A DNA stretch of 64,000 nt from Capsicum annuum (lineage: Eukaryota > Streptophyta > Magnoliopsida > Solanales > Solanaceae). The stretch spans positions 84,470,673-84,534,672 of the forward strand of contig NC_061118.1 in NCBI RefSeq assembly GCF_002878395.1, read 5' to 3'. Both the position numbers and the translations under genes were made by a program. Below the pieces are notes generated by a model. It had not been told where the DNA came from. It saw nothing but the letters and a program-made list of their open reading frames with translations, and did no database searches. Position 1 is the stretch's first letter. Each line of letters starts with the position of its first letter. This document shows positions 10,466 through 22,914 of this stretch, one piece after another.

Positions 10466-13400
10466 TTTCTTAAACTTCCTCTTCATCTTTGAACAAATAA
10501 GGGTACTTAGATTTCATTCCTTTCTCAGCTTCTTATGTAATCTCTTCCCTTTAACGATTTCTCCAGCGTACTTTCACCGATGCTATCTCTTTATTTTTCA
10601 TCTTCTTAACTTGGCGATCTAGAATAGCAATAGGCACTTCCTCATAGGTAAGATCTTCCGCAACTTGCACATCCTCAGTAGAAGTGACATGTGATGGATC
10701 TCCGATGCACTTTTGAAGTATTGACACATGAAATACCGGATGTACTGATGAGAGCTCTTGGGGTAGCTCTAATTCATATGCAACTTGTCCAAACCTTCGA
10801 GTGATCATATACTGGCCTATATAACGTGGACTCAACTTTCCTTTCTTGCCAAATCTCATTACCCGTTTTATTGGTGATACCTTCAAAAATACCCAATCAC
10901 CTATAGAAAACTCCAGCCCTCTCCTTCTACTATCCGTATATGACTTGTGTCGACTTTGGGCTATTTTCAGTCATTGCTGAATTAGTTTAACCTTCTCTAT
11001 GGCTTGATAAACAAGATCCGGTCTGAATAAAAGAGTTTCACCCACTTCGAACCATCCTATTGGTGATCTACACTTCCTTCCATATAAAGCTTCATATAGT
11101 GCCATTTTGATACTAGAATGATAGCTATTATTGTAGGCAAACTCAATAAGAGGTAAATGATCATCCCAGTTGCCCTTAAAATCTGTTACACAAGCTTGTA
11201 GCATATCTTCAAGTGTTTGGATGGTACGTTCTACTTGTCCATCCGTTTGAGGGTGAAAAGTTGTACTCAAGTTCATTTGTGTTCCCAAACACCTCTGAAA
11301 AGCCTTCCAAAAGTTTTCGGTAAATTAGGTTCCCCAATCTGATATAATAGAGATTGACACTCCATGTAATTGGACTATCTCTTTAATGTACAGCTTCGCA
11401 TACTCTTCAACTATGTAAGTGGTCCTAACTGGTTGGAAATGTGTGGATTTGGTAAGCCTATCAAACTTCTGGAATGTACGAGGAAAACCAATAACAAAAT
11501 CCATGTTGATCATGTCCCACTTCCAGCTTGGAAGATCAATGCATTGCATATAACCTCCGGGTTTTTGGTTCTCAACTTTAACTCTTTGACAATTTGGACA
11601 TTCAGCTACAAATCCTGCAATGCTCTTCTTCATGTCATTCCACCAATACATATCTTTCAAATCTTGATACATTTTGGTTGATCCTGGATGAATAAAATAC
11701 CTTGAACAATGTGTCTCGATCATAATCTTCTTTCTTAGCCCGTCTACATCCAGCACACACAATCGGTTTTGGCACTGAAGTACTCCTTCTCGCATAAGCT
11801 CAAATGCCTTGGTCGTACCACTCTGAACGTTCTCCTTAAGCTGTAATAAAATAGGATCTGCATATTGCTTCTCTTTCACTTCAGCTACTAATGAAGATTC
11901 CGCAGCATTATGTACGATAAGCTCTTTATCCAGAGTTTCAAGAAGGAGAACTCCCAAACTAGCTAACTGGTGAAGATCTTTAATCATCCTTTACCTTTCT
12001 ATAGGAGCCTTCATAGCCTTACGACTTAATGCATCAGCTACCACATTTGCTTTCCCTGGATGGTACAAGATATCAACATCGTAGTCCTTTAATAGTTCAA
12101 GCCATCTCCGCTGCCTTAAATTTAGATCCTTCTGATTAAAAATATATTGCAAGCTCTTATGGTTAGTATATATATCAACATGAACCCCATATAAGTAGTG
12201 GCGTCATATCTTTAAAGCAAAAATAACTGCTGCCAGCTCAAGATCGTGTGTAGGATAGTTTTTCTCATGTGGCCGCAATTGTCTAGAAGCATATGCTATT
12301 ACCTTACCATGCTGCATCAATACACATCCTAAACCAATTCTGGAAGTATCACAATACACTGTATACCCTTCAGTGCCTTCTGAAAGTACCAACACGGGTG
12401 TAGAAATCAACTTGTTCTATAAATCTTGAAAACTCTTCTCACAGGCATCATTCCATTGGAATTTGGATGCTTTATAGGTTAGCTTGGTTAAGGGTGCTGA
12501 AATGGAAGAAAAGCCTTTAACAAACCTTCTATAATAACCGGCCAACCTGAGTAAACTACGAATCTCCGTAGGCGTTATGGGCCTTGGCCAGTTCTTCACA
12601 GCTTCTATCTTTTGACCATCAACCTTTATCCCTTCACTAGATACAATATGACCCAAAAATGCCACCGACTTTAACTAAAACTCACATTTAGAGAACTTTG
12701 CATAAAGCTTACAATCATAAAGTGTTTGCAATGCCTGCCATAAGTGATTGGCATGGTCCTCTTCTGATCTAGAATAAACTAGAATATCATCTATAAAAAC
12801 TATCACAAATACATCCAGGAATGGCTTAAACACCCTATCATCAAATCCATAAAAGCTGCGGGTGCATTTGTTAGCCCAAATGGCATAACTAGAAACTCAT
12901 AATAACCATACCGTGTTCGGAAAGCTATCTTGGGTATATCCTTCTCTTTGACCCTCACTTAGTGGTAACTTGACCTCAAATCAATCTTAGAAAAGCACTT
13001 GGCGCCCTGTAACTAATCAAATTAATCATCAATTCTTGGGAGAGGATATTTATTCTTAATAGTCACCTTATTCAATTGCCAATAATCAATACACATCCTC
13101 AGCGAGCCATCCTTTTTGCACACAAATAACACTGGTGCTCCCCAGGGGGACATACTAGGCCGTATGAATCCCTTCTCTAGCAAATCTTTCAATTGCTCTT
13201 TCAATTCTCGTAATTCTTCTGGGGCCATTCTATATGGAGGAATAGAGATTGTTTGGGTGCCTGGTATTACATCAATACCAAACTATACTTCTCGTTCAGG
13301 AGGCAAACCTGGAAGATCTTTAGAAAATACATCAGAAAATTCATTTACCACCGGAACAGCGTGAAGAGTTGGTGGTTCCGTTTCTATATCCCTTACTCTA

Positions 13401-13849
13401 ACTAAATGATATATGTATCCCTCGGAAATTATTCTTCTTGCCTTAAAATAAGAAATAAATCTACCGCTTGGCGCGCTAATTTCACCTTTCCATTCAAGGA
13501 CTGATTCATTTGGAAAATAGAAATATACCTTTTTCGTGCAGCAATCAATTATGGCATAACAAGACACCAACCATTCCATACCCGTTATAACATCAAAATC
13601 TACCATTTCTAACTCGACAAGATCAGCCATCGTATCATGACCATAAACATTTACTATGCAGTTTCGGTAAACCCTTCTAGCTATAATAGATTCCCCAACC
13701 GGTGTGGACACTTCAAATGGCTTAACTAACAGTTTGGGTATTCTTTTGAACTTTCCAGCAACTAATGGAGTAACATAAGATAATGTAGAACCGGGATCAA
13801 TTAAGGCATATACATCGAATGAAAAGACAGAAAACATACCTATAACCAC
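10466..13849 (-). pseudogene. pol of element 2 (protease, RT, RNase H, integrase, chromodomain-like tail)
   Basis: Domains in order on the minus strand are: aspartic protease with LIDPGSTLSYVTP near 13800; reverse transcriptase (13228 to about 12420) with the [12 protein letters not shown] block; RNase H around 12400-12180 with [13 protein letters not shown]; integrase zinc finger and DDE core from 11987 to 10971 (HPGSTKMYQDLKDMYWW, then CPNCQ, later a QTDGQVERTIQTLEDM block); a GPY/F-like block ([13 protein letters not shown]); and a C-terminal segment ending in VKVRWRN, typical of chromovirus chromodomains. Stops and frameshifts break it. One base is lost near 12838 in RT relative to element 1. 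The tail runs on past a stop at 10551 to about 10466. The polyprotein made the replication enzymes; this copy cannot. Confidence 0.92.
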
Positions 13850-14870
13850 ATCTGGGGAAGCCTCTAAATTCTATCAATCCGCTAGAGCATACATACGATT
13901 TTGAGCCTCGCTAGAACTCGTGGCTCCTCTATCACCTCTAACATGACCCATTGGTTGTGCACCCCTTCCTGAATAAGGCATCGATGATGATGATGCAACA
14001 AATAACCCCGTAGGTCGTGCCATACCCCTATGCCCCTTCGTGGGCATTCTCTCATCATATGCCCCGACATACTGCACCAAAAGCAAACATTGGTCCCTAT
14101 CCGACATACGCCTAAATGATACCTTTCACATTTATTGCATGGCTCTCGAGGAGGTCTTGATTGGCTCATATTCCCTTGCCCTTGGTACCCCACTGTTCGC
14201 GAACTCTGACTCTAACTTTTGTGCCCAAATTGATTTCCTCTAGACCCTTGGAACTGTGGTGGGGCACTAGCTGCAGAATAAGAAAATAATGGCCTAGGTG
14301 GTCTAGCAGAAACCTGTGGTCTGAACCCTCCTTGGGATGCCATGAACTGCCCTATAGATCTAGCCCTCTTGGAATATCCTCTTTTTAATTCCTGTGTTCT
14401 TCTCCTCTGCCTCTGATCTTCCATTTTCTGTGCAAAAGGTTGGATCCTCGCTATGTCCATATCTTTGTTCAAAGCGGCAATGATACAATCTCTAACTAGA
14501 TATGGATCTAGTCTATTCACATATTGATGAACTCTGTCATCCATAGTAGCTACAACATTAGGAGCATATCTCGACAAGGAATTAAATCGGAGACTGTACT
14601 CCCTCACGCTCATATTCCCCTGATAAAGATTTAAAAACTAATCTGCACGGGCCTGACGAATCTCGAATAGAATATAATGATCAATAAATGCCTCTTTGAA
14701 CTCTTTCTAAGTATCTGGGGGTTCATCAATACCCCTAGATCATTTCTAGTCCTTGTACCAATATATAGCCTTCCCTTTAAATCTATACGCCACTAACTTC
14801 ATTGTCTCGGTACCCGTTACATGCATAACATCTAAGGCCCTTTGAATTTAATCAATAAAGTCCTTTGAAA
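13850..14870 (-). pseudogene. gag of element 2, 5'-truncated
   Basis: Minus-strand gag retains the block beginning MSVREYSLRFNSLSRYAPN (14613) and both zinc knuckles near 14030-14160 (CNKCERYHLGVC and CFWCSMSGHMMREC). The first is intact here but damaged in element 1. The N-terminal part is missing because of the deletion that joins gag to the LTR at 14870/14871. A run of G on the minus strand (C on the plus strand, about 14024-14028) is one base shorter than in element 1 and shifts the frame just after the second knuckle. Confidence 0.9.
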
Positions 14871-17470
14871 GCATCATGTCGCATATAAAAGGAAATAATC
14901 ACCTGTATAAGCTCGAGCACACATATATATGTATATACAATACTTGGCCGTTGGAGCCATCATGTCTATTAACAAAACACCACCTTAACTATATATTAGG
15001 TCTACAAAGCCTCTAGAAAATACACAGAGTTTAACTAAGGTCGGGACACACCCCGCCATATAACTAACTTCTATACAATACCAAAAGTGATTGGATATGA
15101 CACGGAGAGCCCCGAAGAAAACTGGAGCTCACCAAAAGCAACTGGATATCCTGACTCCTACTTGTGCGGTGCATGAGCTGAGGTACCTGTGCTTGTAGCA
15201 TGAAATGCAGGTCCCCCGTGGGGGATGTCAGTACGAAATATGTACTGAGTATGTAAAGCTATAGATAATCACATATGATATAGGAGCTCAATAGAAATCA
15301 GAAATAAGTGAATAAACCGTAATAGGAGTGGACCACACTTACTAGAACTTGTGACAACCTGTACATTGTATTTATTCAATCACTTTACCTTCGTTCTTAT
15401 CATCTTTGTAATCATTACTGTACTGTACTTTGACCACTAGGCTGCCTCCAGTACATATCAACTGGGATCGACCCATGATAGGCTTATGCCCCTGGGATAC
15501 CACCCATGAACACATAAATAGAGATCGACCTATGATAGGCTTATGCCCCTGGGATACCACCTGATAAGAGAGAACTTCCATCACTTAGTTCAATAAATCT
15601 TTGAGATTGTTATTTTAGTCGCCACCGCATTTTTGATACTTTGAAACAATGATACATCAATAAGAGACATATAAATAGACCATCAGCACAATAACAATGA
15701 AGTAAGAACTCATTGGCACATCAATGAAGTTTTTTGGAGTCATTAATGCCATAACAATGAAGTAGGAACTTATTGGTATATCAATGAAACGTTTTGGAGT
15801 CATTAATAGCACATGGATCTTGTTTGAGTAACCGCATACCTTCTGACATTCATTAGTGCAATAAATATGTAAGATTTGGAAAACAAGTAAGTATTGGAAT
15901 GTCTTGACATCTTGTAGGGTGGAAACAAGTTCATTGGTAACGTAGGACATCATACAAAACCTTTATGGATCACATGTTATTGAATAACTTTGGAAACTTT
16001 CTTAATAGAATAATTGTTCACTTTCATGCCAAAGATATGGTATAAAGTATGTTTTGCATACCTGACTGTCAACCTTCAATACTAGTCCCAAATGGACTTC
16101 CCGTCTTTTCAGATTACTTATCTAAAATGAACATATATAGCAATCTAGTATTAGCGACCAAACGTCACAATTCAATTATTTGAATTCACTAAACTAGTAT
16201 TTAAGTAGTAAGCCTTAATTACACCATAAAGAGTGTCACTTTAACCCTCTTATACTCCAATTACATTCACATGCCATGCATATTCATACAACATCCTCCA
16301 ATATCAAGTTTGGAATTATTTATCCTTCCAACCAATCCATTAAACCAAATTGTGCCATAGACATAAATAATCAGCAATTCAATAGTATATCACCATATCC
16401 ACCTTCCATAACTCAATTAACATATCCACCTTCCACAATTCAATACAACCAAACCGTGCAAAATAGTCTATAAACCAATTTTCATCACCTTTTAATAACA
16501 ACTAATACATATAATCCTCTATCACACATATACATATGGAAAAGAACAAAGGCAAACAATATCCATACCTTAGAATTCACCTCTTGATTATGCAATCCTG
16601 TTTGCACAAATAATAGGTGCCGTTCGAAGCTCTCGAGATGACAAACACAGTTATCGAATTACTTTGGAATTTCTATGGTTGAATCAAAAGTAATTTAAAG
16701 GTCAAATTTGGCTAGGGTTTACTCTTTCTCAATGATTGATGATGAAAATGAGTTTTTGAACTCATATATATATATATATATATACACATATTCCCATCCA
16801 TAATATAATAGGAAGTGACCAAAATGCTTTTAAAATTTAACTAATGTCAAATCTTTCCTTTGGTGGACTGTTTTGATAAGCTAAAGTAGATCGACCATAA
16901 ATCTTTGCTCCACTATTGGATTTAGGTGAAATTGGTATCTTTGGAAAGATAATTCAAAGGGATTTCATTTCATATAAAGTAGGCCACCTAGTTCGTCCTG
17001 TACAAGGAGTTATGCTCATTTGAAGTTGACCCTAAAAATCTTTTTTGATAGGTTGAAGTAAAGAGTATAACTCCTTACTCAGACGTTGGATTTGGATGAA
17101 ACTAATTGAATTGGAAAGAAGACTCAAAGATCTTTCTTTTCATAGGTCGCATCTCTACTAGTTCATTATATTAAGGGAGTTATGATCGTTCGAAGTTGAC
17201 CTAAAATTTCAGCTGGCCTCAGTAGTTTGTGTGCAAGAAATTTTCCTGCACATTTACTATTCCCAAATATCCCACCCATCATTTTATCATTTCGAACGTG
17301 CTCGATTATATCCAAAACCTATCCATTTTTTAAAATCTTTATGTCGTTGGAAAGCTTATTCAATAACCTTCGCATGGAACCATCGACGGACAAATTCTGG
17401 TATAAATAGAATAAAAAATTAATTCCATATAAATAAGACCAATACACGTACTTGAATATGGGGTGTTACA
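14871..17470 (-). repeat. 5' LTR of element 2, truncated
   Basis: The LTR matches 7720-10319 but lacks the part equivalent to 7601-7719, the 3' end of the LTR on the minus strand. An expanded TA run occurs near 16764-16784, where the other LTR has a mixed sequence. It includes reversed copies of the 98- and 70-codon frames at 15657-15953 and 15372-15584. Confidence 0.92.
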
Positions 17471-17945
17471 CTATTAAGAATAAATATCCTCTCCCAATTT
17501 GATCAGTTACAGGGCACCAAGTGCTTTTCTAAGATTGATTTAAGGTCAGGTTACCACCAAGTGAGGGTCAAAGAGAAGGATATACCCAAGATAGCTTTCC
17601 GGACACGGTATGGTCATTATGAGTTTCTAGTTATGTCATTTGGGCTAAAAAATGCACCCACAGCTTTTGTAGATTTGATGAATAGGGTGTTTAAGCCATT
17701 CCTAGATGTATTTGTGATAGTTTTTATAGATGATATTCTAGTTTATTCTAGATCAGAAGAGGACCATGCCAATCACTTATAACAGGCATTGCAGACTCTT
17801 CGTGATTATAAGCTTTATGCAAAGTTCTCCAAATATGAGTTTTGGTTAAAGTCGGTGGCATTTTTAGGTCATATTGTATCTAGTGAAGGGATAAAGGTTG
17901 ATGATCAAAAGATAGAAGCTATGAAGAACTGGCCAAGGCCCACAA
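17471..17945 (+). pseudogene. Reverse transcriptase of element 1, continued
   Basis: The frame cut at 7600 resumes after the repeated ctatt. It covers the RT core, with the catalytic [15 protein letters not shown] block near 17725, then [14 protein letters not shown] near 17860, and stops at NWPRP near 17940. A stop occurs at 17779. The join at about 17943-17955 passes through roughly a dozen bases of unclear origin into the middle of the 3' LTR. Confidence 0.93.
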
Positions 17946-17954
17946 TGCATAAAG

Positions 17955-18713
17955 TTTATGGGTGGTATCCTAGGGGCATAAGCCTATCATGGGTCGATCC
18001 TAGTTGATATGTACTGGAGGCAGCCTAATGGTCACAGTACAGTACAGTAATGATTACAAAGATGATAAGAACGAAGGTAAAGTGATTGAATAAATACAAT
18101 GTACAGGTTGTCACAAGTTCTAGTAAGTGTGGTCCACTCCTATTATGATTTATTCACTTGTTTTTTATTTCTATTAAGCTCCTATATCATATGTGATTAT
18201 CTACAGCTTTATATACTCAGTGCATATTTCGTACTGACATCCCCCACGGGGGACCTGCATTTCATGCTGCAAGCACAGGTAGCTCAGCTCATACACCGCA
18301 CAAGTAGGAGCCAGGATATCTAGCTGCTTTTGGTGAGTTCTAGTTTACTTCGGAGCTTTCAGTGTCATATCCAGTCACTTTTGGTATTGTATAGAAGTTA
18401 TTTATATGGAGGGGTGTGTCCCGACCTTAGTTAAACTCTGTGTATTATCTAGAGGCTTTGTAGACCTAATGTATAGTCAAGGTGGTATTTTGTTAATAGA
18501 CGTGATTGCTCAAATGGCTAAGTATTGTATATACATATATATGTGTGCTCGAGCTTATACAGGTGATTATTTCCTTTTATATGCGACATGATGCTATCCG
18601 AATTTTGGGTTGTCATAGAGGTATGCATAGGTAGTATAAGGTGATGAGCTGGTTCTCCCGGGCCTTCTTAGTTACGGGTGCCAGTCCGCCCCAATAGGAT
18701 TTGAGGCGTGACA
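17955..18713 (+). repeat. 3' LTR remnant of element 1
   Basis: Matches the last ~760 bp of the 5' LTR (from the gggtggtatcc repeat near 4448 to the CA end). The first ~2 kb of this LTR, with RNase H, integrase and the tail, was lost in one deletion. Its end at 18713 is followed by the target duplication agatc. Confidence 0.92.
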
Positions 18714-18718
18714 AGATC

Positions 18719-19045
18719 CTAGCTCGAGTCTGAGATATGGTAACTGATTTATATGGTGCTAGCTAATTTTTGAAGCATCTAATGAGCTCCTTATTCAGAG
18801 TCCTATTCCAGCCTTTATCTATCATTTTATGCTCTTTCACTTATTATATAAGATTTTTGGGGGATTTATGTATATTATTTAGATTCGCGTTAGCTACATG
18901 ATGTGATCTAAATTTATTCTAGAAGTCTCGTATTTTTCATAGTAATTTTATATTTTAGACTTTTATTTCTTTTTGAATTTTTAGCTTACCTACCAAGGCT
19001 GGATCATGGTAAGTGCCTTCATGACCTTAATTTTGGGTCATGACA
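18719..19045 (+). repeat. 5' LTR of element A, second part
   Basis: Continuation of the LTR split at 2434. It ends in gggtcatgaca at 19045, four bases before a primer-binding site, which fixes the LTR end. Confidence 0.75.
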
Positions 19046-19048
19046 AAT

Positions 19049-19061
19049 TGGTATCAGAGTG
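19049..19061 (+). other. Primer-binding site of element A
   Basis: tggtatcagagtg matches the initiator-Met-type primer site at its first 11 bases. Confidence 0.8.
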
Positions 19062-19252
19062 CTAGGTTCATCAGTCTCATAAGTGAAAGAACAAAATCTC
19101 TAATAGAGTCTTGTGGATCAATACATTAACTTATATCTATCTTCGAGAAACTATAGGATATCTTTAGGAAAAACTTCTCTAATTTGATTCCTTATCATGT
19201 GGGTTGTTCATGCCTAATATTCTAAGCTTGTATTCCACTCTTTTTTTAGCAA

Positions 19253-20820
19253 ATGGTAAGGATTATGTCTAGAGACTCTAGGGATGTTGATCTAGCACCT
19301 ACTTTGGGAGCCCTAGACATAGGGCAAGGCAAGGTTCTTGGTCAACCCAGAGGTAGTGGACTGGCACATAGAGCTGCCCTAGTTAAAGAAAGTTCTAGAG
19401 AGGCCTCTCTTAAGCTAGAGATTGACTATTTTGATGATGATTATCTAAAAGAGGATAGGGTAAAACTATGGTCCCACAAGGTTCAGTCGATACTTTGATG
19501 CAGCGGGATTTATTAATTCATCTCTTGAGTTATTTGGATGGTGTTCCCAGACTAGTATTCCTTGCAGTGTGTTGGATACTTCTCAGACTCCATGGGGTAT
19601 TCAGCTACCAAGCCATATTCCTACATATGGTTTTCCATCTTCAAGGGGACAACCTTATTTTGTGGTACCCCCACATGTGGATTCACTACCTACTAGATAT
19701 TCTATTTCTTTTATTACTCCAGGTCTCATGATATCTTTTGACTATCAAAAAAGGTTTGGGAGGTTCATTTGCTTGGATCCTCCTAAGTTTAGTGGTGCCA
19801 ATGGAGAGGATGCCTATGAGTTTCAGCTTGACTTTTAGGAGAGGTTGCATAACCTTAGTTCCTTTGAGACCCACGGTGTTTCGTATATGAATTATTAGTT
19901 GACTGATATGGCCAAATAGTGGTGAAGGTCTTTTTTAGTTGTAGACCATTGGGTTCACCTGCTATGACATGGGCTTAAGTTTTTGAGACTTTTTGGAGAG
20001 GTTTGTGCCATACAATTTGATAAATCAGATAAGAGATGAATTAGATCACCTCTGATGAATTAGATCACCTAGAGTAGGGATCTTTATCCATTGCTAAGTA
20101 TGAGGCACATTTTCATGCACTATCCAGATATTCTGACATTAGCATCCTCACTTAGTTTGAGAGGATTAGGAAGTTTGTCAAGGGTTTGGCAAGAATTTAT
20201 CAGTTAGCTATAGCTCAGATAGTGGTGTCAGGAAATTTTTCTCTATGTATATTTGAGCATACCAAAATGCTTGAGATAATTCATCAAGGTACTTAGGGTG
20301 GCGTGATGCTAAGACAAGCCGTTATCAGGGTGCACTCAATAGACATGCATCTTGAGGCATGGATTTCTTTAGCAGAGGATCTCGTAGTTATCATGGTAGG
20401 CTAATTTAGTTATCCTTACAAAGTTCAGGTGGTAGGCCTTCGATTTCTATGGCTTCAAGTGGACAGGGTTCAGGTCATGTGAGTAGAGAATCTACTTTCA
20501 TTTCATCAGGATAGTGGTCATTTTAGTTCTTCTAGGCCCCCTCAGCTACTTCCAGGAAGTAGAGTATGTTATGTAAGTAAAGAGGTAGATCACATGGAGA
20601 GGGACTATCCTCTGCAAATATTTGGTCCTACCTAGCAGGGTTCCCAACTTTAGCTTTGCCCTACTCCTATATCTATAGTCAAAGGTGGTTCACAGAGCGG
20701 TAGGGGTAGTGCTAGAGGTACTTAAAGATCTTATGTTATTGGATGTTGTGTTGCTCAATATGAGAGGAAATCTGTATAGTGTTATGCTATAACTAGGAGA
20801 CTCGAGGCAGAGGCCTTTAA
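19253..20820 (+). pseudogene. gag of element A, heavily decayed
   Basis: Gag of another gypsy family. Recognisable pieces in shifting frames are an N-terminal LDPPKFSGANGEDAYEF block near 19776, a block near 20070-20200 of the SIAKYEAHFHALSRYSDI type, and a ruined zinc knuckle near 20566-20610 (CYVSKEVDHMERDYP, with later Cys positions lost). The block encoding the EMNQI/ELDHL segment appears tandemly duplicated around 20035-20075. Stops and frameshifts are frequent, which fits its position as the oldest, outermost element. Confidence 0.8.
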
Positions 20821-20824
20821 TATA

Positions 20825-20953
20825 GTGATTACTGGTATCATCCCAATTTGCTACCGATCTACTTCCATGTTATTCGACCCTGGGCCTACATTTTCCTATG
20901 TGTCAACTTATTTTTCGACTGGTTTTGATGTTTTACAAGAGTCCCTTTCTAAG
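20825..20953 (+). pseudogene. Protease of element A, first part
   Basis: Encodes an ITGIIPICYRSTSMLFDPGPTFSYV block in which the usual DxGST catalytic loop has become DPGPT. The frame is cut at 20953 by the solo LTR and resumes at 22915. Confidence 0.82.
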
Positions 20954-22909
20954 TTTTATACCCCAAGTTTTCGAATTCTATACCCATTAATATATAGGCA
21001 ATTGAATTAGCTTTCCAATGCCACCAGTCCTTCTTTAATCCGATATCGTACTAAGAAGTTATGGTAAATTGACTAAGGAACTATCAAACTGCCAGTGACA
21101 ACGACTTTGGAAATGACTCATTGTAAGAACACAATGAGTCCTTACAATAAGTCATAGTGAATACTTATTTCCATAATAGTAGGGAACCAAAGAATTCAGC
21201 CCATTGACTATGACTCGTCGTTATGACTCATGGGCTGACTAAATAAGTTATCAGGAAGGAGTCATTGTCATAATAGTGAGGACCCAAGGTTTAGGTCCTC
21301 TAGGCATGACTCCAGGCCGTGACTCATGGTCAGAACCAATGAGTCATAGCCTTAACCATCGAAACTATTTTTGAAATTTTCTACACATTTTTAAAAAAGG
21401 CTTTTTGGTATTTTTCCACTCTTTCAAACCTAAACCATGTCATTTTGGCTTTTCAAAGGATGGAATATAGGGGGAAATGCCCCAAATTCCTTATTAAGTT
21501 GTAAATTCAATTGACACTTAGAAAAGGTACAATTTTTTCTTCTCCAAAAGCAAATTAGGTTCTTCAATCTCCAACTCAAATTCCCTAGAGTTTTTCAAGG
21601 CTTCCATCTCCAGGTATGGGGGATTTTATCAATGGGTTCCTTCCACCTATTGAGTCTAAGGATTTCTCCAATACTCAAGTTAAATTCACCCTTCAATTTT
21701 AGGGTTCCATAAAAAGCATGAGTTTCATATTTCTTTAGTTTATTTCTTGAATTAAACCATGAATATGTGTTTCCCATAAGTTTAAGCATATTTCAATACT
21801 CAGAAACATGAAATCCTAGTATAATGGTGAAATTCTTAATTCTTGGATTTGAATTATGAAATTCCCTATCATATTTATATTTTGATATTGTCATGTTTAG
21901 TTGCACTCTTCAGAGCTAGTGGGTTATGAATACCCAATACCTAGGAATTCAACCATACATCAGTTTACATGTTCTTGAGTACTTCCGATTATGCATATAT
22001 ACTGTTATTTTTAGAGTATAATTATATTAAGTATATCAGTTATTAGTGTCTTTCAGTTGGAAAGTACTTAGCACTGAGTGAACACTGGGATAAAGGCTCA
22101 CCCATCAGTTATGACTGATACCTTTAGTAAAAGTCCCTAAATTCTAAAACTACAGTGCCACCATAGGTTATAAGGGGTTACTTGCCAGATTAGGACTGGC
22201 ATCCTAGTCTTTTTGGACACCCGTTTAGTGGATCTACGCCAGCCAGTGTTCATAACTTTGGTAAGGTATTCAATACCCATCAAAATAGGGTTACAGGTTG
22301 GACCCTGATCAGCTCAGATTGGGGTATGTCGGTTATTGTTAGCTCCCAGAGTCTAAAATTTATGTTTCAGTCTCAGATTTTGTATGACTTAGTACTCATC
22401 TTATCATTCAGTACATATTTATACTTGGTCTTGCATCGGTTCACCATGTTTCATGCATCATGCTCAACTTATGTTAGTTATTTACCATCTTACATACTCA
22501 GTACATTCAAAGTATAGATCGCATACTTTTCTGTGCTATATTGTCTAATAATATAGGTTCCGACGTTCAAAATCTAGATCAAACTTAACATATTTTCGTA
22601 TCACATCAACTACAATATTTGGTGAGTCCTCATCATTTGAGGACCATTTATCAGTCTTATTTTTCATTATTCTTTTAGTTTTCATTTATCACATCAACTT
22701 AATGCATATTGAGTATTCTTAGACAGTCTCATTTTAATATTTAGTATTCAATTTAATTATTATTTATTATCAGTTCATTTTTGTTTAGCTTCTGTATTGT
22801 ATATTATCTCTTCAAAATTCTTAGTGTTGTGCCACGCCATGGGTTAGATTGGGGTCACTTGTGACTCCAAGCATCGTGTTATGACTAAGGGGTAGTCTTG
22901 GGTCATGAT
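20954..22909 (+). mobile_element. Solo LTR in the protease of element A
   Basis: The 1956-bp insertion is flanked by the 5-bp duplication ctaag (20949-20953 and 22910-22914) and has no internal region, as expected after LTR-LTR recombination. Its ends have decayed: it starts ttttataccccaag where TGTTATACCCC is expected, and ends gggtcatgata instead of gggtcatgaca. Element E (51906-53596, minus) belongs to the same or a close family. The segment 21114-21346 holds repeated TGACTCA motifs. Confidence 0.88.
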
Positions 22910-22914
22910 ACTAA

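Larger units (their letters stand above)
7601..17470 (-). mobile_element. Ty3/gypsy element 2, same family as element 1, minus strand
   Basis: The target duplication ctatt flanks it exactly (7596-7600 and 17471-17475). Reading on the minus strand: 5' LTR (17470 down to 14871, lacking its last ~119 bp), gag, protease, reverse transcriptase, RNase H, integrase, chromodomain-like tail, polypurine tract and 3' LTR (10319 down to 7601). A deletion of about 0.7 kb removed the LTR end, primer site and gag start. Over the first ~208 aligned bases of the two LTRs I count 13 differences by eye, so the insertion is not recent. Confidence 0.95.
2435..18713 (+). mobile_element. Ty3/gypsy element 1 (chromovirus-like), interrupted and 3'-deleted
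   Basis: The element is bounded by the 5-bp target duplication agatc (2430-2434 and 18714-18718), and its LTR starts TGTAACACCCC and ends in CA. Layout: 5' LTR 2435-5199, primer site 5204, gag-pol 5462-7600, nested element 2 at 7601-17470, reverse transcriptase continued at 17471-17940, then a 3' LTR remnant to 18713. RNase H, integrase and most of the 3' LTR are deleted. The Tekay/Del-like chromovirus assignment comes from its same-family copy, element 2, which keeps a chromodomain-like C-terminus. Confidence 0.93.

Noticed and set aside
11370..11681. 103-codon plus-strand frame
   Set aside because: It is antisense to the integrase of element 2.
16764..16784. TA run as a regulatory TATA cluster
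   Set aside because: It is a simple-repeat expansion present in only one of the paired LTRs.
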